Part shown: positions 16,906 through 25,746 of the stretch, in pieces | Layout of the letters: each line of letters opens with the position of its first letter | Numbering within the stretch: position 1 is the first letter of the stretch | Assembly: GCA_016700055.1 (NCBI GenBank) | Contig: CP064997.1 | Span: forward strand, 2,046,001 to 2,110,000 | Origin: Actinomycetota bacterium | GTDB lineage: Bacteria; Actinomycetota; Acidimicrobiia; Acidimicrobiales; Ilumatobacteraceae | Direction of reading: 5' to 3' | DNA length: 64,000 bases | Translations under genes and position numbers: made by a program | The notes under the pieces: generated by a model | The model's input: only the letters and a program-made list of their open reading frames with translations | What the model was told of the DNA's origin: nothing | Databases searched by the model: none

Positions 16906-19200
16906 ATGCTGGCGTTCGACTTCGACAAGCTCCTGATCACGACCATCATCGGGCTCTCCACCGGTGCCATCTACGCCGTCATCGCCGGCGGCCTGGTGGT
17001 CACGTACACGACGTCGGGCATCTTCAACCTCGCTCACGGGGCGACAGGCGTGCTGGCGGCGTTCACCTACTGGCAGTTGCGCTTCGACTGGGGGTGGCCG
17101 GCACCGATCGCGTTGTTGATCGTGCTGTTCGTGCTCTGCCCGCTGTTCGGAGCGTTCACCGAGCGCTACATCATGCGTGGCCTGAAGGACACCACGGAGG
17201 TGGTGCGACTATCGGTGACGGTGGCGCTGTTCTCGGCGATGATCGGGCTGACGAACTGGCTGTGGCCAACGGGTGAGTCCCGGGCTGCGATGCGCCGGTT
17301 CTTCGAGGGCAACCAGGTGAGCATCGGCGGCATCAACGTGAGCTGGCACAAGCTGATCACGATGGGCTGCGCCATCGTCGTCGCGCTCGTGCTGCGCCTG
17401 CTGATGTACCGCAGCCGTACGGGCCTCGCGATGCGGGCCGTGGTCGACGATCGGGACCTCACCGAGCTGAACGGCGCCCGCCCCGATTGGGTGGCGATGC
17501 TGTCCTGGGCCCTCGGGGCGACGCTCGCCGGATTGGCCGGGATCCTGCTCGCGGGTGAGCAAGGGATCAACGTCGAACCGTTGATCCTGCTGGTGATCAA
17601 CGCCTACGCGGCGGCGATCATCGGTCGATTGCGCAGCCTGCCGATGACGTTCGCCGGCGCAGTGCTGCTCGGTCTGCTCGATGCCTTCTACCTCGGTTAC
17701 TCCGACGCCGATTGGTTCCCGAAGAGCGCATTCGGCTTCAGCCTCACCGGCGTGCGCGCCTCCATCCCGACCATCGTGTTGTTCGCAGCGCTGATCCTCA
17801 TGCCCCAGGCGAGGTTGCGCGCCGGCGTCGTGCGCCTGCGTGAGAAGCACATCGAGCCCTCGTGGAGCACGGCGTTCGTCGGTGCAGGGGTGCTGATCGC
17901 GTTCACCGTGGCGATCAGCGGGATGCTCACCCGCGCCGACACCCTTCTGCTGATCAACGCGTTCTTGCTGGCCATCGCCGCACTGTCGCTCGTGCCGCTC
18001 ACCGGCTACGCCGGCATGGTGTCGTTGGCGCCGCTCACCTTCGCCGGCCTCGGGGCCGTGGCGATGGCGAAACTGCCGGGTAACGGCAACCTGCTCAGCC
18101 TGCTCGGCGCGATGGCGATCGTCGCCGCGGTCGGCGCGGTCGTCGCCGTGCCGGCGCTGCGCGTCACCGGTGTGTACCTGGCTCTCGCCACTGCCGCGTT
18201 CGCGGTGCTGGTCACGAACCTGGTCTTCAACCAGCGGCAGACGTTCCAGACCGGCAACATCGCGGTGCCCCCCCTCGACCTGCCCGGCCTCGACCTCAGC
18301 TCACCGCGAGCGCGCCTCGTCATGCTGTCGTGCGCGTTCTCGGTGCTCGGTCTGGGTGTCGTCGCGGTGCGGCGCAGCGCACTCGGCCGCCGGTTCATCG
18401 CCGTCAAGGACTCCCAGGCTGCCGCCGCCACGATCGGCATGAACGTCACCGCGGCGAAAGTGGCCGCGTTCGCGATCTCCGCGGCGATCGCCGCCTGCTC
18501 GGGGGCACTGACCGGTGATCGCACCAGCGCGCAGCGCTACGACTTCCTGCAGAGCCTGCCGGTGGTGTTGCTCGCCGTGGTCGGCGGCGTCGCCGCGGTG
18601 TCCGGCGCCCTGCTCGGGGGGATGATGCTCGGCGCGAACGCCGTGATCGAGGCCATCGCCGGGTCGGAGTTCGTGCGCAACCTGGCCAAGGTGCTGCCGG
18701 GCACACTCGGCATGACGCTCGGACGCAGCCCCGCCGGTGTCACCGACCAGACGTCGGAGGGTTACCGACCGCTCGTCGGCCGTTGGGGCCTGATCGCGCT
18801 CGCCGCCGCAGGAGCCGTCGTCATCTGGGCGTTGACCACGACCGGGGCCGTCAGCCACTGGTCGTTCGTCTTCGCGATGACGGTGTGGATGCTCGGCATC
18901 GTCCCGCTGCTCACCCAGATCGTCGACCACCGCGACCGGCGCAGCGTTCTCGCCGCGGTGTTCCTCCTCGCCGCTGTCTGCGTCGCGGCCTTCGTCGATT
19001 GGGGTACGACCATCGCCACCGCCGGTTGGCGGGTCGTGGCGCTGGTGCTGTTGATGGTCGTCGTCATCCAGGTCACGAGGCGGATACTCGACCGTGAGCC
19101 GAAGGCGCCGGTCGCCTCGCCCGACGATCTCGGGCTCGACCGTGAGCTCACCGCGGCCGAGGTGGAAGAGATCGACCGCGCCCTGCAGGTGGTGCTCTGA
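16906..19200 (+). CDS. Fused branched-chain-type ABC permease (LivH-LivM)
   Basis: This 764-residue membrane protein joins the two permease subunits that are normally separate. Residues about 1-305 resemble LivH (TTIIGLSTGAIYAVIAGGLVVTYTTSGIFNLAHGATG). Residues about 325-635 resemble LivM (VPLTGYAGMVSLAPLTFAGLGAVAMAKL and SPRARLVMLSCAFSVLGLGVVAVRRSALGRRFIAVKDSQAAAATIGMN). A further tail of about 125 residues adds three or four hydrophobic segments and an acidic end. The stop overlaps the next ATG, coupling it to the ATPase gene. Confidence 0.9.
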   Translation: MLAFDFDKLLITTIIGLSTGAIYAVIAGGLVVTYTTSGIFNLAHGATGVLAAFTYWQLRFDWGWPAPIALLIVLFVLCPLFGAFTERYIMRGLKDTTEVVRLSVTVALFSAMIGLTNWLWPTGESRAAMRRFFEGNQVSIGGINVSWHKLITMGCAIVVALVLRLLMYRSRTGLAMRAVVDDRDLTELNGARPDWVAMLSWALGATLAGLAGILLAGEQGINVEPLILLVINAYAAAIIGRLRSLPMTFAGAVLLGLLDAFYLGYSDADWFPKSAFGFSLTGVRASIPTIVLFAALILMPQARLRAGVVRLREKHIEPSWSTAFVGAGVLIAFTVAISGMLTRADTLLLINAFLLAIAALSLVPLTGYAGMVSLAPLTFAGLGAVAMAKLPGNGNLLSLLGAMAIVAAVGAVVAVPALRVTGVYLALATAAFAVLVTNLVFNQRQTFQTGNIAVPPLDLPGLDLSSPRARLVMLSCAFSVLGLGVVAVRRSALGRRFIAVKDSQAAAATIGMNVTAAKVAAFAISAAIAACSGALTGDRTSAQRYDFLQSLPVVLLAVVGGVAAVSGALLGGMMLGANAVIEAIAGSEFVRNLAKVLPGTLGMTLGRSPAGVTDQTSEGYRPLVGRWGLIALAAAGAVVIWALTTTGAVSHWSFVFAMTVWMLGIVPLLTQIVDHRDRRSVLAAVFLLAAVCVAAFVDWGTTIATAGWRVVALVLLMVVVIQVTRRILDREPKAPVASPDDLGLDRELTAAEVEEIDRALQVVL

Positions 19201-19907
19201 TGACGCTCCACGTCGAATCGGTGACGGTGGTGTTCGGTGGCGTGACCGCGGTCAGCGAGGTGTCGCTCACGGCCGAGCCCTCCCACGTCACCGGGCTGAT
19301 CGGGCCGAACGGCGCGGGGAAGACGACGCTCTTCAACGTGATCTCGGGGATCATCACCCCGGGCAACGGCTCGGTCCGTCTCGACGGGATCGACCTCACC
19401 AGAATGGCCCCCCACCGTCGTGCCCGCCACGGCATCGCCCGCACGTTCCAGCGCCTCGAGCTGTTCGGCTCGCTGTCCGCCGCGGAGAACGTCCGGGTCG
19501 CGGCCGAGGTCGCCGGGCGCCCGCACGCGATGGACTTGGCGATGGAACTGCTGGAGCGGGTCGGCATCTCCGAGCATGCCCGCCAGCCCGCCGGCGAGCT
19601 CGACACGGGTACCGCGCGCCTGCTCGAGGTGGCCAGGGCCCTCGCCACCAGCCCACGAGTGCTCCTGCTCGACGAGCCGGCCTCCGGGCTCGACACCGGC
19701 GCCACCGAGCGGTTGGCGACGCTGTTGCGCGACCTCGCCGCGGACGGTCTGGCGGTGCTGCTCGTCGAACACGACGTCGAGCTGGTGATGGGCGTTTGCG
19801 ACCGGCTCTTCGTGCTCGACCTCGGCCGGATCATCGCCGGAGGCCCGCCGGACGAAGTCCGCCGCCTGCCCGCGGTCGTCGAGGCCTACCTGGGAGCCGA
19901 GTCATGA
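19200..19907 (+). CDS. livG: ABC importer ATP-binding subunit, LivG type
   Basis: The 235-residue ATPase has Walker A GPNGAGKT (residues 35-42) and Walker B VLLLDEPASGLD. The ABC signature is unusual: where LivG proteins have a recognisable LSGGQ or LPYGQ-like sequence, this one reads LDTGTARLLEVARAL. The H-loop residue lies in LLVEHDVELVM. The start overlaps the permease stop and its own stop overlaps the livF start. The partner ATPase has a canonical signature. Confidence 0.88.
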   Translation: MTLHVESVTVVFGGVTAVSEVSLTAEPSHVTGLIGPNGAGKTTLFNVISGIITPGNGSVRLDGIDLTRMAPHRRARHGIARTFQRLELFGSLSAAENVRVAAEVAGRPHAMDLAMELLERVGISEHARQPAGELDTGTARLLEVARALATSPRVLLLDEPASGLDTGATERLATLLRDLAADGLAVLLVEHDVELVMGVCDRLFVLDLGRIIAGGPPDEVRRLPAVVEAYLGAES

Positions 19908-20629
19908 GCGCGCCGCCGATCCTCGAGCTGTGCGGGGTGCGCGCCGGCTACGGCGCCATCGAGGTGCTCCACGGGATCGACCTCGTCGTCCCCCGGGGCG
20001 AGGTGGTCGCCGTGCTCGGCCCGAACGGTGCCGGCAAGACGACTGCGATCCGGACCGCAGCCGGCCAGCTTCGGCCGACCTCGGGCACGCTGAGGGTGGC
20101 CGGCTTCGACGTGACCGGATCGAGTGCGAGTGCGCTCGCGCGGGCTGGGCTGTGCACGATCCCGGAAGGGCGGGGCATCTTCCCGAACCTGACCGTGCGC
20201 GAGAACCTCTGGATGGCGACGTTTCGCGGCACCAAGCTGAGCGACGTCGAGGAACGTTCGTACGCCCGGTTCCCCCGCCTCGGGGAGCGACGCACGCAGC
20301 TCGCCGGCACCTTGTCGGGCGGCGAGCAGCAGATGCTCGCCCTGGCGCGAGGTCTCACCTCTGATCCGTCCGTGCTGCTGCTCGACGAGCTCTCGATGGG
20401 GCTCGCCCCCCTCATCGTCTCGTCGCTCTACGAGCAGGTCGCCGCGATCGCCGCCGACGGTGTGTCGGTGCTGGTGGTGGAGCAGTTCGCCCGCACGGTG
20501 CTCGGGGTCGCCGACCGCGCGGTGCTGCTGACGACGGGGACGGTCCGCTGGGCGGGGACCGCGGCTGAGCTCGCCGAAGCCGACCTGACCGCGATGTACC
20601 TCGGGTACGGCCACTCACACGATCACTGA
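19904..20629 (+). CDS. livF: ABC importer ATP-binding subunit, LivF type
   Basis: The 241-residue ATPase has Walker A GPNGAGKTT near residues 39-47, signature LSGGEQQMLALARGL, Walker B VLLLDELSMGLAP and the LivF-typical IPEGRGIFPNLTVRENLWM segment. The C-terminus is His-rich (GYGHSHDH). The start overlaps the livG stop (ATGA). Together with the fused permease and binding protein it completes one importer. Confidence 0.92.
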   Translation: MSAPPILELCGVRAGYGAIEVLHGIDLVVPRGEVVAVLGPNGAGKTTAIRTAAGQLRPTSGTLRVAGFDVTGSSASALARAGLCTIPEGRGIFPNLTVRENLWMATFRGTKLSDVEERSYARFPRLGERRTQLAGTLSGGEQQMLALARGLTSDPSVLLLDELSMGLAPLIVSSLYEQVAAIAADGVSVLVVEQFARTVLGVADRAVLLTTGTVRWAGTAAELAEADLTAMYLGYGHSHDH

Positions 20630-20667
20630 CGAAGTCAACAGACCATCGACATGGAGAAGACGACACC

Positions 20668-21063
20668 ATGAACAACGACCGCATCTCGCAGTTCACCGAG
20701 GAGATCGGCGAGCTGAAGGTCGCCGGCGCCAAGGCGCAGAACGAGCGGTGGCTGTTCCTGCTCGGTGCCGTGGCGCTGGTCGTCGGCGTGGCACTAGCCG
20801 TCTACGGCGGCATCCAGGCGGCAGGGACGACCGACCGCGCCGACCAGACCGCGTTCATCGCCTCCGGCAGCCTGCTCGGGCTGGCGGCGATCGTCGCCGG
20901 TGCCGCATTGTTCGTGCGCTACTCGCTGGCGCGGTTCTTCCGCTACTGGCTGGTGCGTCTGGTGCACGAGCAGCGCACCGAGACCGACAGATTGATCAAG
21001 GCGATCGAGTCCGCACGCCCTGGCGGCCCGTCCGCGACCGGCGACGACACCGTCTCGCGCTGA
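20668..21063 (+). CDS. Small two-helix membrane protein of unknown function
   Basis: The 131-residue protein has two hydrophobic segments (about residues 29-50 and 66-90). A helical, charged C-terminus follows (RYWLVRLVHEQRTETDRLIKAIESARPGG) that could form a coiled coil. I do not recognise a family. It begins 38 bases after livF with a GGAGAAGACGACACC ribosome region and probably belongs to the importer transcript. It is convergent with the acyl-CoA synthetase gene, with four bases between the stops. Confidence 0.65.
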   Translation: MNNDRISQFTEEIGELKVAGAKAQNERWLFLLGAVALVVGVALAVYGGIQAAGTTDRADQTAFIASGSLLGLAAIVAGAALFVRYSLARFFRYWLVRLVHEQRTETDRLIKAIESARPGGPSATGDDTVSR

Positions 21064-21067
21064 CCCT

Positions 21068-22654
21068 TCACTTCGGGGGCAAGCCGAGCAAGCGCAGCGC
21101 GTCGAGCTTGGCCTGCTTGTAGTCGACCTTGCCCACCGGAGTGCGCGGCACCTCCTCGACGAAGAGCACCTCCTTCGGCGCCTTGAAGCCGGCGAGGAGA
21201 GTCTTCGTGTGGGCCTGGACCTCGTCGGGTGACATCTCCATCCCCTCGCGCAACTCGACGAGTGCGGTGACCTGCTCTCCCCAGCGCTCGCTCGGCGTCC
21301 CGACGACGGCGGCGTCGAAGATCATCGGGTGCTGCAAGAGCACGGACTCGACCTCTTCTGGATGGACCTTCTCGCCGCCGGAGTTGATCGACGACGATCC
21401 GCGACCGAGGATCGTGATGGTGCCGTCGTCCTCGATGCGGGCCTCGTCACCGGAGATCGCCCACCGCTTGCCCTCGATCGTCGGGAAGGTGGCCGCGGTC
21501 TTCTCCGGGTCCTTGTAGTAGCCGAGCGGGATCGGTCCCGAGCGCGCGAGCAGGCCGACCTGGCCGGTGTCGCAACGCTCGAGGGTGTGGCTGAAGACGG
21601 CGGTGTCGGGCCCGGCGGTGAACCTCGGCGCGGTGTAGCTCTCGCCGGCGTCGGCACGCTGGGCAGCGGAGCCCGTCTCCGACGAGCCGTACGCGTCGAC
21701 GATCATCACCCCCGGCAGGGCGGCGCGCAGCTCGTCGCGGACGCCCGCGGTGAGCGGCGCCGCGCCGTTCGAGATGGCGGCCAGCTTGGACAGGTCGAAC
21801 TGCGGGCGATCGGGGGCGAGCAGCGCCTCGGCGAGCGGGCGCGCCATCGCGTCGCCGAGCACGGTGAGCGAGTTGGTGCCGGAGCGCTCGGCCAGTGCGA
21901 GCACGCCGTAAGGGTCGTACTTGGCCCCGGTGTACAGCGCGAAGCAGCCGCCCGCGACGTGGGCATTGCCGGACACCCATTGCGTGCCGCCGTGCATCAT
22001 CGGCCCTGCTGACAGCAGCACGATCTGCGCCGGGGCGGCCTTGGCCTCCTCGGCGACCTGCTCGCAGCTCTCGAGTGGGCGCCCGTAGCGCATCGCGTTG
22101 AGGGCGGCGAGCACCCAGTCCTCCTGGCGCCAGAGCACGCCCTTCGGCATGCCCGTCGTGCCCCCGGTGTAGACGATGTAGACGTCGTCGGGGGAGCGCT
22201 CACCGAAGTCGCGCTCGGGCGACGCGGCAGCCAGCGCCTGCTCGTACTCCTCGCCGATCGTCAGCCTGTGGCGCAGGTGCGGCAACGCATCGGAGACGGC
22301 GTCGAGCGCGCCGACGTACTCCGGGGCGACGACGACGGCGACGCAGTCACTGTTGTCGTAGAGGTAGCGCAGCTCGTTCTCGACGTAGCGGTAGTTGACG
22401 TTCACGGGCACCGCCCGCGCCTTGAAGCACGCGTAGAAGGCCTCCACCCACTCGGCGCAGTTGCGGGCGTGGATGCCGACGTGCTCACCCACCCCGACGC
22501 CGCTCGCGCGCAAGTGGTTCGCGAGCCGCGTCGCCCTCTGGTCGAGCTCTCCGTAGGTGAGGTGCACCTCCGGCGTGACCAGGGCCGGCTTGTCGGGGAT
22601 GGCGTCGGCGACCGCCTCGAAGATGTCGGCGAAGTGGATGTGACGGATGACCAT
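21068..22654 (-). CDS. Acyl-CoA synthetase (AMP-forming)
   Basis: The 528-residue enzyme belongs to the ANL superfamily and activates a carboxylic acid to its CoA thioester via acyl-AMP. It has the P-loop YTGGTTGMPKGVLW near residues 160-173, the adenine-binding VDAYGSSETGS and a C-terminal domain with the catalytic lysine region (TPVGKVDYKQAK). Its sequence resembles actinobacterial FadD types for long-chain or steroid-derived acids; the substrate is open. The reading frame continues about 200 codons upstream over gpsA, but ATG 22654 is the natural start. Operator site 3 lies 20 bases upstream. Confidence 0.9.
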   Translation of the reverse strand: MVIRHIHFADIFEAVADAIPDKPALVTPEVHLTYGELDQRATRLANHLRASGVGVGEHVGIHARNCAEWVEAFYACFKARAVPVNVNYRYVENELRYLYDNSDCVAVVVAPEYVGALDAVSDALPHLRHRLTIGEEYEQALAAASPERDFGERSPDDVYIVYTGGTTGMPKGVLWRQEDWVLAALNAMRYGRPLESCEQVAEEAKAAPAQIVLLSAGPMMHGGTQWVSGNAHVAGGCFALYTGAKYDPYGVLALAERSGTNSLTVLGDAMARPLAEALLAPDRPQFDLSKLAAISNGAAPLTAGVRDELRAALPGVMIVDAYGSSETGSAAQRADAGESYTAPRFTAGPDTAVFSHTLERCDTGQVGLLARSGPIPLGYYKDPEKTAATFPTIEGKRWAISGDEARIEDDGTITILGRGSSSINSGGEKVHPEEVESVLLQHPMIFDAAVVGTPSERWGEQVTALVELREGMEMSPDEVQAHTKTLLAGFKAPKEVLFVEEVPRTPVGKVDYKQAKLDALRLLGLPPK

Positions 22655-22673
22655 GGCAATTAGGATAGGTGTT

Positions 22674-22690
22674 TCTGACGATGCATCAGA
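22674..22690. promoter_or_regulatory. Palindromic operator site 3
   Basis: TCTGACGATGCATCAGA is a near-perfect copy of the palindromes at 10380 and 15204 (one mismatched pair between arms). Read on the minus strand it is followed by AACACCTATCCTA, putting a TATCCT -10 box at the same distance as TATCAT at site 2. It faces the acyl-CoA synthetase gene. Confidence 0.6.
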
Positions 22691-22748
22691 TTCGATCCGC
22701 TCTGGACGGGCCGGTGCCAGCGTCGGACGTGCCGGTTGGGGGGCAACG

Positions 22749-23741
22749 ATGCAGGTGAGCGTGCTCGGAGGGGGATCGTGGGGCTCGTCCGTGGCGTCTC
22801 TCCTCGCCGGACGCCACGACACCTTGCTCTGGGCGCGTGACCACGCGGTGGCCGCCGAGGTGGACGAACGGCACACGAACGAGTCGTACCTCGCCGGTAT
22901 CCGCCTGCACGACCAGCTCCGCGCCACGGCCGACTTGGAGCGCGCGGTCTCCCATGCAGAGCTGTTGATCGTCGGCGTGCCGACCAGCGCGGTGCGCTCC
23001 ACCCTCGAGGCCGCGAAGCCGTGGATCAGGCCGTGGATCCCCATCGTCAGCCTGGCCAAAGGGCTCGAACAGGGAACGCTGCTGCGGATGACCGAGGTGA
23101 TCGCCGAGGTGGTGCCCGGGCGACCGGTGGCCGCGCTGACCGGGCCGAACATCGCCCGCGAGATCATGGCCGGCCAGGCCGCGGCCAGCGTGATCGCCAC
23201 CGAGGACCTCGCCGTCGCTAAGGCGATCCAAGTTGTGCTGTCGCGCGGGGTGTTCCGCATCTACACGAACCACGACGTGATCGGGTGCGAGTTGGGCGGG
23301 GCGATGAAGAACGTGGTCGCCATTGCGTGCGGGATCGCCCAAGGGCTCGGTGTCGGCGACAACACGCGATCGATGGTGATGACGCGCGGGCTGGCCGAGC
23401 TCTCCCGGCTCGGCGTGGCGATGGGGGGCGAAGCGGCGACGTTCGCCGGCCTGGCGGGCATGGGCGACCTGATCGCGACGTGCCTCAGCCCCCACAGCCG
23501 CAACCGAACCGTCGGCGAGCAGCTCGGCGCGGGCAAGACGCTCGACGAGATCACCTCACAGATGAACATGGTCGCCGAGGGTCTGAAGACGGCAGCGACT
23601 GCCCACGAGCTGGCCGCCCGCTACGGCGTGGCGATGCCGGTCCACGAGGAGATCTATCGCGTGGTCAGCGGCGCGATCCCCGCCGCGATGGCTTACCGCG
23701 GGCTGCGCATGGAGCCGGGTCACGAGTCCGAGCCCGGCTAG
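22749..23741 (+). CDS. gpsA: Glycerol-3-phosphate dehydrogenase (NAD(P)+)
   Basis: This 330-residue cytosolic enzyme makes sn-glycerol 3-phosphate from dihydroxyacetone phosphate, the start of glycerolipid synthesis. It has the dinucleotide motif VLGGGSWGSS (residues 5-14), VSLAKGLEQGT, LTGPNIAREIMAGQ and the catalytic-lysine region ELGGAMKNVVAIACGIAQGL. The later AGMGDLIATCLSPHSRNR motif is typical of GpsA. Nearby PlsC-type and WS/DGAT genes use products of the same pathway. Confidence 0.93.
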   Translation: MQVSVLGGGSWGSSVASLLAGRHDTLLWARDHAVAAEVDERHTNESYLAGIRLHDQLRATADLERAVSHAELLIVGVPTSAVRSTLEAAKPWIRPWIPIVSLAKGLEQGTLLRMTEVIAEVVPGRPVAALTGPNIAREIMAGQAAASVIATEDLAVAKAIQVVLSRGVFRIYTNHDVIGCELGGAMKNVVAIACGIAQGLGVGDNTRSMVMTRGLAELSRLGVAMGGEAATFAGLAGMGDLIATCLSPHSRNRTVGEQLGAGKTLDEITSQMNMVAEGLKTAATAHELAARYGVAMPVHEEIYRVVSGAIPAAMAYRGLRMEPGHESEPG

Positions 23742-23757
23742 GACATCGGCAGACGGG

Positions 23758-25215
23758 ATGAGTCGGGCCGCCGCGCTGATGCTCTCGCTCGCGGCGCTCG
23801 CCGCGTGCAGCCAGCCCGAAGACGCCCGAACTACGACGTCGGCGACGTCACCCCGAGAGCCGGTACCGACCACGGGGCCCTCCCCGGTGATCGACGAGGT
23901 GCCCGTCGTATGGTTCGCACCCCTGCCGCCTCTTCCCGTGGTCGAAGGTCGTCCCTTCACCGGTGCGGACGACTTCATCGAGCTCTTCGAGCCTGACGCG
24001 CCGTGGGCCGAAGCGGCCGAGCGCGTTCACGTGTTCAAGCTGTACGGCGAGTGGGTCGGGTACGCGACGCCCGATCAGCTCCGCACGGTCGTGCGCAATG
24101 CGCAAGAGCGCGGGTTCGCGCTGGCGATGGAGTTCGGGCCACTCGACGCGGAGGGCTGTGGGGACGGCATCGAGGGTTTCTCCGGCGTCGCCTACGCGGT
24201 GAGCGCGGCGGAGCGGGTGAAGGCCGCCGGTGGTGAGCTGCACCTGCTGGCGATGGACGAGCCCTACTACTACGGCCACTTCTACGACGGGCCGAATGCG
24301 TGTCGATGGAGCGCGGAGAAGATCGCGCAGGAGATCGGCCAGTTCGCCGATGCGATGAGGGAGGTCTTCCCGAACATCCTCATCGGGGACACCGAGGCGA
24401 TGGCCGGGCCGGCGGGGGCCGCGCAGCTGAGCGAGTGGATCGACACGTTCGAGCGGGTGAACGGGGATCCGCTCGCGTTCTTGCACCTCGACGTCGACTG
24501 GAGCCGGCCCGGTTGGGCGGACGAGGTCGCGTCCGTGCACGAGCACGGCACCGAAGCCGGCGTGCCGATCGGGATGATCTACGCGGGGAACGCCTTCGAC
24601 CGCAGCGACGAGGAGTGGTTGTCCGCGGCGGGTGAGCGGGTGAAGCTGCTGGAGATCGGCACAGGTGTCGTCCCGGACCATGTCCTCTTCCAGTCGTGGA
24701 ACGACAAGCCCGACCGCGTGCTGCCCGAGTCGGAGGAGTTCACCTTCACGAACTTCGTCAACGACTACTTCGGCCAGAAGTCGGAACTGGGGTTCCGCCG
24801 AGAGGGCGAGGGCGCGAACCTCGCGCTCGGCAAGCCTGTGCGCACCTCGGGTGTCGTCGATGGCCTCACGGGCGCGATGGCGGTGGACGGCGATCGGGGG
24901 ACGTTGTGGAACTCCGGTGGCGGCCCCGTCCAGTGGATCGAGATCGACCTGGGGGACGAGTACAGCGTCGGTGAGATCGAGTTGACCATCGCCCAAGATC
25001 CGCCGGGCAGCACGACTCATCGGCTCCTGTTGGCCGGCGCTGGCGGTCAGTTCGTCGAAGCGGCGGTCTTCGAGCAGGACACCGCAGAAGGCGAGGCGCT
25101 GGTCTTCACGCCCGTGAGTCCGGCGGCCTCGGTCCGGTTCGTTCGGGTGGAGACCACGGCGAGCCCGTCGTGGGTGGCGTGGCGTGAGATCGAGGTGATC
25201 GACGCCGGGAGCTAG
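23758..25215 (+). CDS. Lipoprotein with TIM-barrel-like domain and C-terminal F5/8-type C domain
   Basis: The 485-residue secreted lipoprotein has a short signal peptide and lipobox LAAC (C17). Residues about 60-350 look like a beta/alpha barrel of glycoside-hydrolase or sugar-binding type (HVFKLYGEWVGYATPDQLRTVVRNAQERGFALAMEFGPL; MDEPYYYGH; HLDVDWSRPGW). Residues about 355-483 look like a discoidin/CBM32 galactose-binding module (NLALGKPVRTSG, AVDGDRGTLWNSGGGPVQWIEIDLGDEYSVGEIEL, VRFVRVE). A role in polysaccharide binding or cleavage outside the cell is plausible. It follows gpsA after 16 bases. Confidence 0.7.
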   Translation: MSRAAALMLSLAALAACSQPEDARTTTSATSPREPVPTTGPSPVIDEVPVVWFAPLPPLPVVEGRPFTGADDFIELFEPDAPWAEAAERVHVFKLYGEWVGYATPDQLRTVVRNAQERGFALAMEFGPLDAEGCGDGIEGFSGVAYAVSAAERVKAAGGELHLLAMDEPYYYGHFYDGPNACRWSAEKIAQEIGQFADAMREVFPNILIGDTEAMAGPAGAAQLSEWIDTFERVNGDPLAFLHLDVDWSRPGWADEVASVHEHGTEAGVPIGMIYAGNAFDRSDEEWLSAAGERVKLLEIGTGVVPDHVLFQSWNDKPDRVLPESEEFTFTNFVNDYFGQKSELGFRREGEGANLALGKPVRTSGVVDGLTGAMAVDGDRGTLWNSGGGPVQWIEIDLGDEYSVGEIELTIAQDPPGSTTHRLLLAGAGGQFVEAAVFEQDTAEGEALVFTPVSPAASVRFVRVETTASPSWVAWREIEVIDAGS

Positions 25216-25246
25216 CTGCCGGGCGCCAGGCCGACGGAGGCGGATC

Positions 25247-25729
25247 TCAGACCAGGATGCGTTCCTCGGGGGCCTCGACGCCGATGACCGCGAGCGTGCG
25301 ACCGAGGCCGAGGAACATCCCGCAGCAGATGGTCAGATCGGCGAGCTCGTCGTCGGCGAACGCTCCGTGTAGCGCCTCCCAGAAGGCGTCGTCCATGGCG
25401 AGATGGTCGAGAGCGAAGCGCTGGGCGAACTCTGCCGCCAGCCGCTCACGATCGGTCAGCACGGTGCTCTCCGCCCAGTTGGCAACTTCGGCGTAGAAGC
25501 CGTCGTCGACGCCCGCGCCCGTGTCTTTCGGGCGGCTGCCTTGGCATACCGCACAGTCGTTGATCAGCGCGATGGTCCAGCGCGCAGCCTCACGCTCACG
25601 TACGGGAAGCCGGGTGTTGCCGTATACGGCTTCGGACAGCGCGCCCATGCCGACCGCCATCTCGGTGCGCAGCAGCGCCCAGTCGACGTGCTCGCCGAAG
25701 CCTCTATCTGGGAAGGAGATGCGGGCCAT
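25247..25729 (-). CDS. Carboxymuconolactone decarboxylase (AhpD-like) family protein
   Basis: The 160-residue all-helical protein has the CxxC redox motif of AhpD-like proteins (C59-A-V-C62 in INDCAVCQGSR) followed by the conserved Ala/Glu-rich helix region. The presence of CxxC favours a peroxidase-like or disulfide-exchange role over the decarboxylase. A minus-strand gene, it is preceded by the alpha/beta hydrolase lipoprotein gene with 17 bases between. Confidence 0.83.
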   Translation of the reverse strand: MARISFPDRGFGEHVDWALLRTEMAVGMGALSEAVYGNTRLPVREREAARWTIALINDCAVCQGSRPKDTGAGVDDGFYAEVANWAESTVLTDRERLAAEFAQRFALDHLAMDDAFWEALHGAFADDELADLTICCGMFLGLGRTLAVIGVEAPEERILV

Positions 25730-25746
25730 CGCCCGACCCTAGCGCC

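Noticed and set aside
19200..19907. livG as a decayed pseudogene because of its altered signature
   Set aside because: Walker A, Walker B and H-loop are intact, the frame is open and both ends overlap neighbours as in a working operon.
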